A stretch of DNA of 64,000 nt. Origin: Yoonia litorea (GTDB lineage: Bacteria > Pseudomonadota > Alphaproteobacteria > Rhodobacterales > Rhodobacteraceae). How positions within the stretch are numbered: position 1 is the stretch's first letter; every line of letters begins with the position of its first letter. Shown here piece by piece: positions 46,360 to 55,149 of the stretch. Under the pieces are notes generated by a model. The model ran no database searches. It was given only the letters and a program-made list of their open reading frames with translations, and was not told the origin of the DNA. Location: NCBI RefSeq assembly GCF_900114675.1, contig NZ_FOZM01000004.1, forward strand, positions 1 through 64,000, given 5' to 3'. The position numbers and the translations under genes are program-made.

Positions 46360-47061
46360 ATGGAATTTGCCACGCCTCTTGTCCCTGCCCGCCTGATCAA
46401 ACGCTACAAACGGTTTCTGGCTGACGTTTTGCTTGAGGACAGGCGCGAAGTGACCGCCCATTGTGCAAACCCGGGCTCAATGATGGGGCTGGCCAAACCC
46501 GGCACGAAAGTCTGGCTTGAGCCGAATGATGACCCAAAAAAGAAGCTCAAGTTCGGGTGGCGTCTGGTGGATCACGAAAACGGGCATTTCACTGGGGTCG
46601 ACACCAGCATTCCGAACCGCGCCTTGAAGACCGCCCTCATGGCGCATCAGGTGCCTGGCCTGCCGCCCTATGATCTTGTGCGGGCAGAGGTGAAATACGG
46701 GCAGAACAGCCGGATCGATTTCCTGCTCGCTGGCGATGGACCTGACACATATGTCGAAGTGAAAAGCGTCACCCTGTCACGCCGGTCAGGACTGGCCGAG
46801 TTTCCCGATAGTGTGACTGCGCGCGGCGCCAAGCACCTTGAAGAACTGGCCGCCATGGTGGCTGAGGGCCACCGGGCCATCATGTTCTATCTGGTCCAAC
46901 GCACTGATTGCACGCGCGTTACGCTCGCTGCGGATATTGATCCCGCCTACCACGCCGCCTTTGACCGCGCCCATGCGGCTGGTGTGCAAGTTCTGGCGAT
47001 GGACTGTCAGATCAGCCCGGACGCGATTGACCTTGGGAAACCGCTTCCCTTCCAACCCTAG
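46360..47061 (+). CDS. sfsA: SfsA-family DNA/RNA nuclease
   Basis: Protein of 233 residues, close to SfsA: MEFATPLVPARLIKRYKRFLAD (OB-like domain), TAHCANPGSMMGL and the nuclease core with SRIDFLL and YVEVKSVTL (D/E-x-K type). The name comes from sugar fermentation stimulation in E. coli; the biochemical role is nucleic-acid cleavage. It lies directly upstream of map. Confidence 0.95.
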   Translation: MEFATPLVPARLIKRYKRFLADVLLEDRREVTAHCANPGSMMGLAKPGTKVWLEPNDDPKKKLKFGWRLVDHENGHFTGVDTSIPNRALKTALMAHQVPGLPPYDLVRAEVKYGQNSRIDFLLAGDGPDTYVEVKSVTLSRRSGLAEFPDSVTARGAKHLEELAAMVAEGHRAIMFYLVQRTDCTRVTLAADIDPAYHAAFDRAHAAGVQVLAMDCQISPDAIDLGKPLPFQP

Positions 47062-47115
47062 AACTCTGCGATCCGATCCCTTATGTGGCGTGCAAGCAGA
47101 CGAAGGACCGCGATT

Positions 47116-47928
47116 GTGGAAACGAACAAAGCCCGCCTGACCAAAGATGGTATCCGCATCTATGACCCTGCCGATCATGTCGGCATGGCCAAGGCCGGTG
47201 CGCTGGCCGCAAAGATACTGGACGATATTGCAGCCCATGTCTTTCCGGGACAGACGACTGGTGAGATTGATCGTTTGATCACGCAATGGGTGGAAGAAGC
47301 AGAAGCAACCTCTGCCACGATCGGCTACAAGGGCTATCAGCATGCAAGCTGTATCTCGGTAAACCATGTCGTTTGCCACGGTATTCCGGGCGACAAGGTG
47401 CTCAAGGACGGCGATATTCTGAACATCGACGTCACAGTGATCGTGGATGGTTGGTTCGGTGACACCAGCCGCATGTATGTGGCAGGCAAGCCCAGCCGCA
47501 AAGCCGAGCGTCTGATCCAGGTGACCCATGACGCCCTGATGAAAGGGATCGAAGCTGCGAAACCCGGCAACACCTTTGGCGATATCGGCCATGCGATCCA
47601 GCTTTATGCCGAAAGCCACCGCATGTCGGTGGTCCGCGATTTCTGCGGCCATGGTCTGGGACGCGTGTTCCACGCCCCGCCGAACGTCCTGCACTACGGT
47701 CGCCCCGGCACAGGTGCGCGGCTGGAAGAAGGCATGTTTTTTACGATTGAGCCGATGATCAACCTTGGCCGGCCTGAGACGAAAGTACTGGCGGACGACT
47801 GGACGGCTGTCACCCGCGACAAATCGCTGTCCGCGCAGTTCGAACACTCCATCGGGATCACTGCTGACGGATGCGAGATCTTCACGATCTCGCCTGCAGG
47901 CAAGTTCCATCCGACCTACGAAAGCTGA
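47116..47928 (+). CDS. map: Type I methionine aminopeptidase
   Basis: Protein of 270 residues. Start taken at GTG 47116 (VETNKARLTKDG) with AAGGA eight bases upstream. Metal ligands and substrate His are in NIDVTVIVDGWFGDTS, RDFCGHGLGRVFHA, FTIEPM and FEHSIGI, the type I set. It removes the initiator Met from nascent proteins. Follows sfsA by 54 bases. Confidence 0.96.
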   Translation: METNKARLTKDGIRIYDPADHVGMAKAGALAAKILDDIAAHVFPGQTTGEIDRLITQWVEEAEATSATIGYKGYQHASCISVNHVVCHGIPGDKVLKDGDILNIDVTVIVDGWFGDTSRMYVAGKPSRKAERLIQVTHDALMKGIEAAKPGNTFGDIGHAIQLYAESHRMSVVRDFCGHGLGRVFHAPPNVLHYGRPGTGARLEEGMFFTIEPMINLGRPETKVLADDWTAVTRDKSLSAQFEHSIGITADGCEIFTISPAGKFHPTYES

Positions 47929-47934
47929 GTTTGC

Positions 47935-47961
47935 AGGGGAAATCTCAGCGGGATTTCCCCT
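47935..47961 (+). terminator. Probable terminator after map
   Basis: AGGGGAAATC/GATTTCCCCT is a perfect 10-bp stem (47935-47944 with 47952-47961) with a 7-base loop, six bases after the map stop. The T-run is poor (CTTGCG). Confidence 0.5.
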
Positions 47962-48062
47962 CTTGCGAATGACTTGCAACTAGACTTTCGCACCCCTATA
48001 TCAGTGCTGTCGCTAGCGGTGACGCCTTTCCCCAAAAATTGACGACGCAAAGGATGCACCAC

Positions 48063-49094
48063 ATGCATATCTTCAAACCTGCCGCTGTTGCGGCCGCCAT
48101 TGGCCTGAGCGCCACGACCCTTACCGCGCAGGAAGTGACATTGCGCTTTCAGCACTTTGTTTCACCTGCCAGCGCCAATCCCACCTATTTCATGCAGCCT
48201 TGGGCTGATGCGATCGAAGAACAGTCCGAAGGCCGCATCAAGGTTGAGCTTTATCCCTTCATGCAGCTTGGCGGCTCTGCGCCGAACCAGTACGACCTGA
48301 TCCGCGATGGTGCGATTGATGGCGGCTGGGTGATCCCCGGCTATCAGCCAAACCGCTTTCCTGAGGCCGAGGCGATGGAACTGCCCTTTATGACCACCAA
48401 ATCCGGTGAAGAGGCATCCGCCGCTGCGTGGCAGTTCACGCAAGAATATCTGATGGATGATTTTGCCGACGTACACGTCATCGCCGCCCATATGCACGGC
48501 CCTGGTATTGTGCATAAGCGTGGTGAAGCGATTGAGACGGTCGAAGACTTCGCCGGTCTGAAACTGCGCGGCCCGTCGCGCCCTGCAACCCTGCTGCTTG
48601 AGGAACTGGGTGCGACACCTATCGGGATGCCTGTGCCTGCCTTTCCTGAGGCCCTGTCCAAAGGTGTTGTCGATGGCGGCGTGATCACATGGGAAATGTC
48701 GCCTTCGCTGAAGCTCAACGAGCTGACAGACAGCCACACGGATGTGGCGGGGGACCGTGCGCTCTATAACCTCTACTTCATCTGGGCGATGAACAAGGAT
48801 GTGTATGAGGGCATGCCCGATGACCTCCGTGCGATCATCGACGCCAATTCCGGCATGATGGCCAGCCAGTGGGCCGGTCGCGCACACGACACCGGCGACG
48901 TGATCGGTCGTGATGTCATGGCGGCTGACGGCAACGAAATCGCCGAGCTGTCAGAAGAAGAAACCGCGCGGATTATGGCCCTCGGTGCCGAGGTCACATC
49001 GAACTGGATCACCGAAATGGATGCCAAGGGCTTTGACGGAGCAGCACTGGTCCGCTCTGCGCAAACCGCTGTGGCTGAGAACCTGCTCGACTAG
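48063..49094 (+). CDS. TRAP transporter substrate-binding protein (DctP type)
   Basis: Protein of 343 residues. Signal peptide MHIFKPAAVAAAIGLSATTLTAQ, then the DctP fold with GRIKVELYPFMQLGG, ELPFMTTKSGEEAS and the binding-site region LKLRGPSRPATLLLEELGA. The conserved Arg in LRGPSRP would bind the carboxylate of the solute. Start chosen at ATG 48063 with AAGGA eight bases upstream, over ATG 48054. No DctQ or DctM membrane genes are near, so its transporter partner is encoded elsewhere or missing. Confidence 0.92.
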   Translation: MHIFKPAAVAAAIGLSATTLTAQEVTLRFQHFVSPASANPTYFMQPWADAIEEQSEGRIKVELYPFMQLGGSAPNQYDLIRDGAIDGGWVIPGYQPNRFPEAEAMELPFMTTKSGEEASAAAWQFTQEYLMDDFADVHVIAAHMHGPGIVHKRGEAIETVEDFAGLKLRGPSRPATLLLEELGATPIGMPVPAFPEALSKGVVDGGVITWEMSPSLKLNELTDSHTDVAGDRALYNLYFIWAMNKDVYEGMPDDLRAIIDANSGMMASQWAGRAHDTGDVIGRDVMAADGNEIAELSEEETARIMALGAEVTSNWITEMDAKGFDGAALVRSAQTAVAENLLD

Positions 49095-49120
49095 ACAGCA
49101 AACACGAACTGAAAAAATGC

Positions 49121-49159
49121 GACCGTTGCGCCCCACTGGCGCAGCGGTCTTTTTATTTT
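49121..49159 (+). terminator. Intrinsic terminator after the TRAP gene
   Basis: GACCG(T)TGCGCC, CCACT, GGCGCA(G)CGGTC followed by TTTTTATTTT. The stem is 11 bp with one bulge pair. It starts 27 bases after the stop. Confidence 0.9.
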
Positions 49160-49345
49160 GGAAGAGCCTCTAGCGCGAAGACCAAGTGACTAATGCAAGC
49201 TGAACTCCTAGGTGCTGCACAATACGCAGCACTTCAATGACTAATTCACTCCGCACCTAAAACGCATGGCGGTCTCAGTTTGCTCACATTACGATGCGAG
49301 ATGTAGTCGAAAATATATCATCGCGCCTGAATTATTGAGCCCCGG

Positions 49346-50653
49346 ATGTCATCAGAGAAATCACTAAGAAGCATAAAACTGATCCGGTATCTGTGCGTCC
49401 TCGTTTTGATCGTCATACCCGTCAGCATGCTCGTCACGCCATTCGTGGACTATGCGATCATTGAGGGACTGGACGAGAATTGGACTGTTACGAAGACGCT
49501 GTACTTCTTTTTGGTAATGGCAATGCCACTATTTGCCATCGTCGTGAATGCGATGAGATCCAAAACAGAAAAGCGCCTTATGCGCGCTATGTTCCTGGTC
49601 TTTGGCTACACGATTTGGTTGACCTACACATCTGCTCAAGAGCTTTCGTATCCTGTTTTCGGCTTTGTTTCCCTACTGGGAGCAGTGTTTGTCGCAATGA
49701 TTTTCTATTGCTGCCTGCGTGATGGAAACTTGGCTCCAACCAAGGTGTTTTACGTGCTGGCCCTCTCATCGTGCCTCGTCGCGATCCCGATGCTCCAAGT
49801 CACTGCGAATGTCGCCAAATTTACGGCCCTGCGAGATGCTTTTGGCACCAGCTACATCCTTTATGGGTATGAAAACCCAAGAGCGGTCGGATGGATTGCG
49901 ACATTCTCGCTTATCTTGACCAGCGTACTTCTGCTCGAACGACGCGGGGAGGAACGCTTTATTTTGCTTCTATCGTTCGTTGCGACGATAGCTGCGGCGA
50001 CACTTTTCTGGAGCGGGTCTCGTGGAGGAATTCTCGCTTTTCTAATGTCACTCGGCGTTTTCCTCGTGATGTCCCGCAATGCAACACGGTGGAGACTGGC
50101 CCATGTGATCGCCTGCGTCTTTTCCGGTCTGATACTTTCTCTATTCATGCACCTGCCGTCGCGCTCATTTGGTTTTTTCGCGCGCGTTTCCAGCTCCTTA
50201 GATGCGGAAGGAGTCGATGGATTGAGCTCTAGTCGCATGACACTTTGGAAAAACAACCTCAGCTACATTTTCGATCAACCACTGACTGGGTACGGATTGC
50301 TGCCTCACAAATATCTGCCTGGTTTGTCTGGGGGCAGCGCGCACAACATTATCATAGAGCTATGGCTCTGGTTTGGCATTCTTCTTGGCAGTGCCGTGCT
50401 GCTCGCGCTCATCTGGCTCTGGATTGCATTGCTCCGGATTGCGCTGGCAACGAGCAACCCTCACATCAGAGCGCTTTTCGCCCTTACCACAACGTTTGCC
50501 GTTTATTGCCTCTACTCAGGCCCCTATGCGCGTACGCTACCGCTTTTGTTCGTCGGTATTTCCGTGGGTACAATTCTGGGATACGGGGCCAGGAAGCCAA
50601 CAGAAGCTATCGAAGACGCGAAAAGTGCAATCCCCTCAACACAATCAAGTTGA
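49346..50653 (+). CDS. O-antigen ligase (WaaL/Wzy)-family membrane protein
   Basis: Protein of 435 residues with about ten membrane segments. The Wzy_C signatures are visible: a GSRGG loop near residue 225, SSRMTLWKNNLSYIFDQPLTG, and SAHNIIIELWLWFG with the conserved His. Such enzymes join O-antigen or exopolysaccharide units at the periplasmic face. No glycan cluster surrounds it, and its codons and flanks look more A+T-rich than neighbours, suggesting transfer. Confidence 0.85.
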   Translation: MSSEKSLRSIKLIRYLCVLVLIVIPVSMLVTPFVDYAIIEGLDENWTVTKTLYFFLVMAMPLFAIVVNAMRSKTEKRLMRAMFLVFGYTIWLTYTSAQELSYPVFGFVSLLGAVFVAMIFYCCLRDGNLAPTKVFYVLALSSCLVAIPMLQVTANVAKFTALRDAFGTSYILYGYENPRAVGWIATFSLILTSVLLLERRGEERFILLLSFVATIAAATLFWSGSRGGILAFLMSLGVFLVMSRNATRWRLAHVIACVFSGLILSLFMHLPSRSFGFFARVSSSLDAEGVDGLSSSRMTLWKNNLSYIFDQPLTGYGLLPHKYLPGLSGGSAHNIIIELWLWFGILLGSAVLLALIWLWIALLRIALATSNPHIRALFALTTTFAVYCLYSGPYARTLPLLFVGISVGTILGYGARKPTEAIEDAKSAIPSTQSS

Positions 50654-50753
50654 GACGCTTTCGCAGCCAGAAACCGTTCTTCTGCATCCTTGACTTGAAA
50701 TCGCCTGATGAGGAAATCAGCTCACCAGTCGTTTGCGCGTTGATCTGCGCGGA

Positions 50754-51752
50754 TCAGCTAATCCGCGCCACCACATAATCCGCCAAATCGACCAACATTT
50801 GCTTCAGTGCATGATCCGGCACGTGATCGAGCGCTGCTTTGGCTTTGTCGGCCCACGCCAATGCGTCAACGCGTGTGCTCTCCATCGTGCCGTGTTTTGC
50901 CAGAATGGACATTGCATGCTCAAGATCGCCGTCTTCCTGACGCCCTTTCTGGATTGTCCGTTCCCAAAAGGCACGCTCGTCGGCATCCGCTTGAGCTACG
51001 GCGCGAATGACTGGCATCGTCAGCTTGCGTTCACGGAAATCATCGCCGACGTTTTTGCCAATCGCGTTGGAACCACCGTAGTCGAGCAGGTCATCAACGA
51101 TCTGGAAAGAGATACCAAGCGCGTCGCCATAATCAAAAAGCGCCTGTTTGGTCGCGGTATCCTGACCCGCAATCTCGCCGCCGACTTCCATCGCTGCAGA
51201 GAAAAGTGCAGCCGTCTTGCCACGCACGACCTTGATGTAGGTCTCTTCAGTGGTTGCCAGATCGCTGGCGGCGGTCAGCTGCAAAACCTCGCCTTCGGCA
51301 ATCGTCGCGGCCGCATTTGCCAGAATGTCGAGAATCCGCAATGAGCCGGTTTCGACCATCAACTGGAACGACCGCGCAAACAGATAGTCACCCACCAGAA
51401 CGCTTGAGGTATTATCCCACAGCAGGTTTGCCGTTGGCCGACCGCGTCGCTGTTTGCTTTCGTCCACAACATCATCGTGCAGCAAAGTCGCGGTATGAAT
51501 GAACTCCACCGTTGCTGCCAAATGCACATGGTAGGGGCCGTCATAGCCACACATCCGCGCCGCCGCGAGGGTCAGCATCGGGCGCAAACGCTTACCGCCT
51601 GCCTCGACCAGATGAGCGGTCACTTCGGGAATGCGAGGGGCATGTTCCGAGGCCATGCGTTCGCGGATCAGCGCGTTGACCGAAGCCAGATCATCGGCCA
51701 GCGCCGCGGCGAGTTGTTCGTGCGGTTTGGTGGCGGCAGCGTCTAGGCTCAT
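50754..51752 (-). CDS. ispB: Long-chain polyprenyl diphosphate synthase
   Basis: Trans-isoprenyl synthase of 332 residues. First Asp-rich motif LLHDDVVDE and second QIVDDLLDY are intact; GGKRLRPML binds the allylic substrate. Product length (octaprenyl to decaprenyl) is not certain; in Rhodobacteraceae it makes the ubiquinone-10 tail. Start taken at ATG 51752 with GGAAA upstream. Divergent from the DUF2007 gene. Confidence 0.95.
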   Translation of the reverse strand: MSLDAAATKPHEQLAAALADDLASVNALIRERMASEHAPRIPEVTAHLVEAGGKRLRPMLTLAAARMCGYDGPYHVHLAATVEFIHTATLLHDDVVDESKQRRGRPTANLLWDNTSSVLVGDYLFARSFQLMVETGSLRILDILANAAATIAEGEVLQLTAASDLATTEETYIKVVRGKTAALFSAAMEVGGEIAGQDTATKQALFDYGDALGISFQIVDDLLDYGGSNAIGKNVGDDFRERKLTMPVIRAVAQADADERAFWERTIQKGRQEDGDLEHAMSILAKHGTMESTRVDALAWADKAKAALDHVPDHALKQMLVDLADYVVARIS

Positions 51753-51808
51753 GCAAGTTTCCGTCAAGTGAATAGACAACAGGTCAACGTCATCTTAGGT
51801 CTGGATTT

Positions 51809-52027
51809 ATGAAAGAGCTCTTGCGCACCAACGACCCGACAGTCATCGCCTTTGCAACCGCCCTTTTGGACAGCGAGGGTATAGACTGGTTCACCTTCGA
51901 CGTAAATATGAGCGTCCTTGAAGGCAGCATCGGCATAATGCCGCGCCGATTGATGGTCATGGACCGCGACCTGTTCATGGCCGAGGCCGTGATGCGCGAT
52001 GCAGAGATCGACCTTGGCCGTGACTGA
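51809..52027 (+). CDS. DUF2007-family small protein
   Basis: Protein of 72 residues: KELLRTNDPTVIAFATALLDSEGI, then a central LEGSIGIMPRRLMV. It matches DUF2007 (putative signal-transducing family), usually coupled to a methyltransferase gene as here. The TrmN6-like gene starts before its stop. Function unknown. Confidence 0.85.
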   Translation: MKELLRTNDPTVIAFATALLDSEGIDWFTFDVNMSVLEGSIGIMPRRLMVMDRDLFMAEAVMRDAEIDLGRD

Positions 52028-52775
52028 AAATCTGACATGCGATGACTTTCTGGGGGGCAAGCTGCGCATCTGGCAACCGCGCTCTGGCTATCGCGCAGGT
52101 GTTGATCCGGTGCTGTTGGCTGCAGCCGTCCCTGCGCAGGCCGGTGACACCGTCCTCGAACTGGGGTGCGGCGTCGGTGTGGCCTCACTGTGCGTGATGA
52201 CGCGGGTGGCAGGCGTGAACGTGACCGGTGTCGAAGTACAGGCGGATTATGCAGCACTTGCCCTGCGCAATGCTGGTGAGAATGACTTGCCGTTCGACGT
52301 CGTGCAGGCGGACCTCCGTGCTTTGCCGTACGAAGTGCGACAGCAACAATTCACCCACGTGATCATGAACCCCCCTTTTTTCGACCGAACACGGGGCACA
52401 GCGGCGCAGGACCCCGGACGCGATATGGCTTTGGGCGGGCAGACGAGCCTGGCCGATTGGCTTGATATTGGCATCAAACGACTTGCTCCGCAGGGTTATC
52501 TGACTGTCATTCAACGCATTGACAGACTGCCTGAGGTTCTGGCGCATATTGAAGGGCGGATTGGCGCAATTGTTGTGGAACCAATCGCCGGACGCGCCAC
52601 CAAGGCGCCCGAGAATTTTATCTTGCAGGGGCGACATTCGGGCAAGACCCCCTTTCGCCTTGCCAGACCATTGGTCATGCAGCGCGGCGACCGGCATGAA
52701 AGTGACCGCGAGGATTACACCGCGCAAGTCTCGGGGATTTTGCGGGACGGAGATGCGCTGCCCCTCTTCGATTAA
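52020..52775 (+). CDS. tRNA1(Val) (adenine37-N6)-methyltransferase-like protein
   Basis: Protein of about 251 residues. SAM loop TVLELGCGVGVASLCV and the N6-adenine motif MNPPFFDR are visible. An N-terminal CDDFLGGKLRIWQPRSGYRAGVD is typical of the YfiC/TrmN6 family. Likely methylates A37 of tRNA-Val. Start taken at GTG 52020; an ATG at 51999 is an alternative. It overlaps the end of the DUF2007 gene. Confidence 0.85.
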   Translation: MTENLTCDDFLGGKLRIWQPRSGYRAGVDPVLLAAAVPAQAGDTVLELGCGVGVASLCVMTRVAGVNVTGVEVQADYAALALRNAGENDLPFDVVQADLRALPYEVRQQQFTHVIMNPPFFDRTRGTAAQDPGRDMALGGQTSLADWLDIGIKRLAPQGYLTVIQRIDRLPEVLAHIEGRIGAIVVEPIAGRATKAPENFILQGRHSGKTPFRLARPLVMQRGDRHESDREDYTAQVSGILRDGDALPLFD

Positions 52776-52891
52776 GACTTCGGCAAGATTTCGCTGCGAC
52801 GATCTAGCATGGCGAAATTGCTGCCGTGCGGCGTGACTTCACGCAGACGATGTGCTGCACTTGAGCCTCAACCAACCAGAGGAGTCTTATT

Positions 52892-53059
52892 ATGAGCTTG
52901 AGTTCGCACCTGCAGGAACTGAAGAAGAAACACCAACACCTCTCGGAGCATGTTGAAAGCCTCCAGCGGAGCCCTGCGTCCGACGACCTTGAACTCGCCA
53001 AACTCAAGAAACAAAAGCTGATGCTGAAAGAAGAGATCACACGCCTCAGCGCGCACTGA
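52892..53059 (+). CDS. YdcH-family (DUF465) small protein, 55 aa
   Basis: Reads MSLSSHLQELKKKHQHLSEH continuing through LELAKLKKQKLMLKEEI and ends RLSAH. This is the two-helix hairpin of DUF465/YdcH (SHLxxLxxKHxxL and LKKxKLxLKDEI). Function unknown. AGAGGAG lies seven bases before the ATG. Too short to be picked up by a length filter of 60 residues. Confidence 0.88.
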   Translation: MSLSSHLQELKKKHQHLSEHVESLQRSPASDDLELAKLKKQKLMLKEEITRLSAH

Positions 53060-53101
53060 TCTGAAACTGACGCTTTGACAGCGCGATCACAGGGGGCGCT
53101 G

Positions 53102-54043
53102 TCAAAGCAGATCGCTTGCGCGAATCAAGCGACGCCCGTCCGCAAATTTGCGGGACGCTTTGATTTCATCCATCACCCACGCCTCGAAAGCCGCGATATG
53201 GGGGCGTTTTTCGTTGCCCGGCGGACAAATGAAGCGAAACTGAGCCTCTGATATCAGACCGACCTCGAATGGCGCGACGAGGCGTCCCGCCTCTAGCGCG
53301 CGGGTCGCCAGCGATACCCGCCCCAAAACAACGCCCGCCCCGGCGATAGCCGCATCCAACGCGTGATCTGCCTGCGAAAACCGTGGCCCGTGCGTGTCAT
53401 CCAGCTCCATGCCCGCCGCTTGCGCCCACGCCCCCCAACCCATCGGGATCTTGAACGGGGCGATGGAATCGTCATGGACCAGAACCGCATCAGCCAGTTT
53501 TTCGGGTGTGTTGATCTTTTCCGCCATGGCAGGTGTCATCATCGGCGTCATCCACTCTTCGATAAGCGGGCGCGCGTAGAGGCCCTTGTCGTGATCGATG
53601 CCGAAACGGATCGCGACATCCACCTCGTCGCGGTCAAAGTCGATCAGACGCAAGGTCGCCAGAAACCGAAGCTCGATTTCAGGATGCGCCTGCGCAAATT
53701 CATACATCCTTGGCGCAAGCCATTTTGAGGTAAAGGCAGGCCCTGCAGTCACGGTCAGAACACCACTATCGTTCAATCTTTTTGTTGTGCGCCATGCGGC
53801 CTGTAGCGTGGCAAAGGCGTCCCTTGCGCCTGGTGCAAGGCTGCGTCCCGCTTCTGTCAACTCAACAGCGCGGTTCAGCCGCCGAAAGACCGGCATACCG
53901 AGGTCAGCCTCTAAAGCCTTGATTTGATATGATAATGCCGCAGGCGTCACGTTCAGTTCGGCAGCAGCTTGTGCAAATGACATATGGCGCGCAGCCGCTT
54001 CGAAGGCGCGCAACGCGGTCAGTGGAGGAAGGCGATCAGACAT
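53102..54043 (-). CDS. LysR-family regulator (GcvA-like)
   Basis: Protein of 313 residues starting MSDRLPPLTALRAFEAAARHM with the HTH AQAAAELNVTPAALSYQI, and an effector domain with FTSKWLAPRMYEF and VDVAIRFG typical of GcvA-like LysR proteins. It is divergent from a 37-residue small gene at 54163 and may regulate it. Confidence 0.92.
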   Translation of the reverse strand: MSDRLPPLTALRAFEAAARHMSFAQAAAELNVTPAALSYQIKALEADLGMPVFRRLNRAVELTEAGRSLAPGARDAFATLQAAWRTTKRLNDSGVLTVTAGPAFTSKWLAPRMYEFAQAHPEIELRFLATLRLIDFDRDEVDVAIRFGIDHDKGLYARPLIEEWMTPMMTPAMAEKINTPEKLADAVLVHDDSIAPFKIPMGWGAWAQAAGMELDDTHGPRFSQADHALDAAIAGAGVVLGRVSLATRALEAGRLVAPFEVGLISEAQFRFICPPGNEKRPHIAAFEAWVMDEIKASRKFADGRRLIRASDLL

Positions 54044-54162
54044 AGATCAGTTTAATACAGCTTAACTGAAGCAATAGAAAGTCTCGTTTGTCGGGTGCAC
54101 CAGAAACGCCCATATAGGATGCAGAACGAACCGAGAGACACCTCAATCGAAGGAACAGACAA

Positions 54163-54276
54163 ATGTACGAGACAACCACCAGCCCCCGCATCCGCGAAGG
54201 TATCGAACGCGCTCACAAGGAACGTGCCGAAGCCGTCCGCAAGGCATTTCGCTGGATGATCTTCCGCCACGTCTAA
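54163..54276 (+). CDS. Very small protein, 37 aa, basic
   Basis: Reads MYETTTSPRIREGIERAHK, continuing RAEAVRKAFRWMIFRHV and TAA. AAGGA lies eight bases before the ATG, and a strong terminator follows. A basic amphipathic helix with a hydrophobic Trp-Met-Ile-Phe tail is visible. No recognised family. The clean start signal, the own terminator and the position beside a divergent LysR support a real gene. Similar-size proteins occur in Rhodobacteraceae (memory only). Confidence 0.65.
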   Translation: MYETTTSPRIREGIERAHKERAEAVRKAFRWMIFRHV

Positions 54277-54289
54277 GCCGCGGAAATCC

Positions 54290-54331
54290 GCACAAAAGAA
54301 AAGGGCCACGCCAGAACGGCGCGGCCCTTTC
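54290..54331. terminator. Bidirectional terminator between the 37-aa gene and phaB
   Basis: AAAGGGCC-A-CGCC/GGCG-C-GGCCCTTT (54300-54330) forms a 12-bp stem with one mismatch. Minus strand: stem then TTTTCTTTT (serves phaB). Plus strand: CCCTTTCTC (serves the small gene). A small AAGCC/GGCTT hairpin with GAAA loop follows at 54342-54355. Confidence 0.85.
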
Positions 54332-54353
54332 TCATTTCGATAAGCCGAAAGGC

Positions 54354-55079
54354 TTAGGACATATACTGTCCACCGTTCGCCGAGATGGTCGAACCTGTGA
54401 CGAAACCGGCTTCGTCGGACGCCAAGAACAGAACAGCGCGCGCGATTTCAGAGGCTTCGCCAAGGCGACCGACTGGAATCTGCGGCAGGATGACTTCGTT
54501 CATCACTTTTTCTGGGATCGTGCTCATCATCTCTGTGTTGATGTAGCCAGGGGCGACAACGTTCACGGTGATACCAGCGCGTGCACCTTCCTGTGCCAGA
54601 GCTTTGGTGAAACCGATGTCACCGGCTTTGGCTGCAGCGTAGTTGGCTTGCGCAAACTGACCCTTCTGACCATTGATCGAACTGATCGTGATGATGCGCC
54701 CGAACTTGCGCTCGCGCATACCTGGCCAGACTGGATGAGTCATGTTGAAAACACCGGACAGGTTTGTGTCGATGACTTCCTTCCACTGCTGTGGCGACAT
54801 TTTGTGGAAAGGTGCATCGCGTGTGATACCGGCGTTGTTCACCAGAACATCAACAGGGCCAAGATCGGCTTCGACTTTGGCGATACCTTCGGCGCAGGCC
54901 TCGTAGTTGCCAACGTCCCACTTGTAAGTCTTGATGCCTGTTTCTTCGGTAAAGGCGGCTGCCTTTTCATCGTTGCCTGCATAAGTCGCGGCAACGGTGT
55001 AGCCTGCGTCTTTGAGTGCTGTCGAGATGGCTGCGCCGATACCGCGCGAACCACCGGTGACGAGTGCAACACGTCCCAT
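54354..55079 (-). CDS. phaB: Acetoacetyl-CoA reductase (PHB pathway)
   Basis: SDR protein of 241 residues. NADPH loop VTGGSRGIGAAIS, DVLVNNAGITRDA, catalytic Tyr-x3-Lys in NYAAAKAGDIGF and the PhaB-like GQFAQANY. It reduces acetoacetyl-CoA to (R)-3-hydroxybutyryl-CoA. AGGAGA lies eight bases upstream. It follows phaA by 70 bases on the same strand; phaC is not in the window. Confidence 0.95.
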   Translation of the reverse strand: MGRVALVTGGSRGIGAAISTALKDAGYTVAATYAGNDEKAAAFTEETGIKTYKWDVGNYEACAEGIAKVEADLGPVDVLVNNAGITRDAPFHKMSPQQWKEVIDTNLSGVFNMTHPVWPGMRERKFGRIITISSINGQKGQFAQANYAAAKAGDIGFTKALAQEGARAGITVNVVAPGYINTEMMSTIPEKVMNEVILPQIPVGRLGEASEIARAVLFLASDEAGFVTGSTISANGGQYMS

Positions 55080-55149
55080 AGTTATCTTCTCCTAAGAATT
55101 TCGTTGTGAGGTGAATAGGCGGCGCAAACATGCGCCGCCTTGATCTAGA

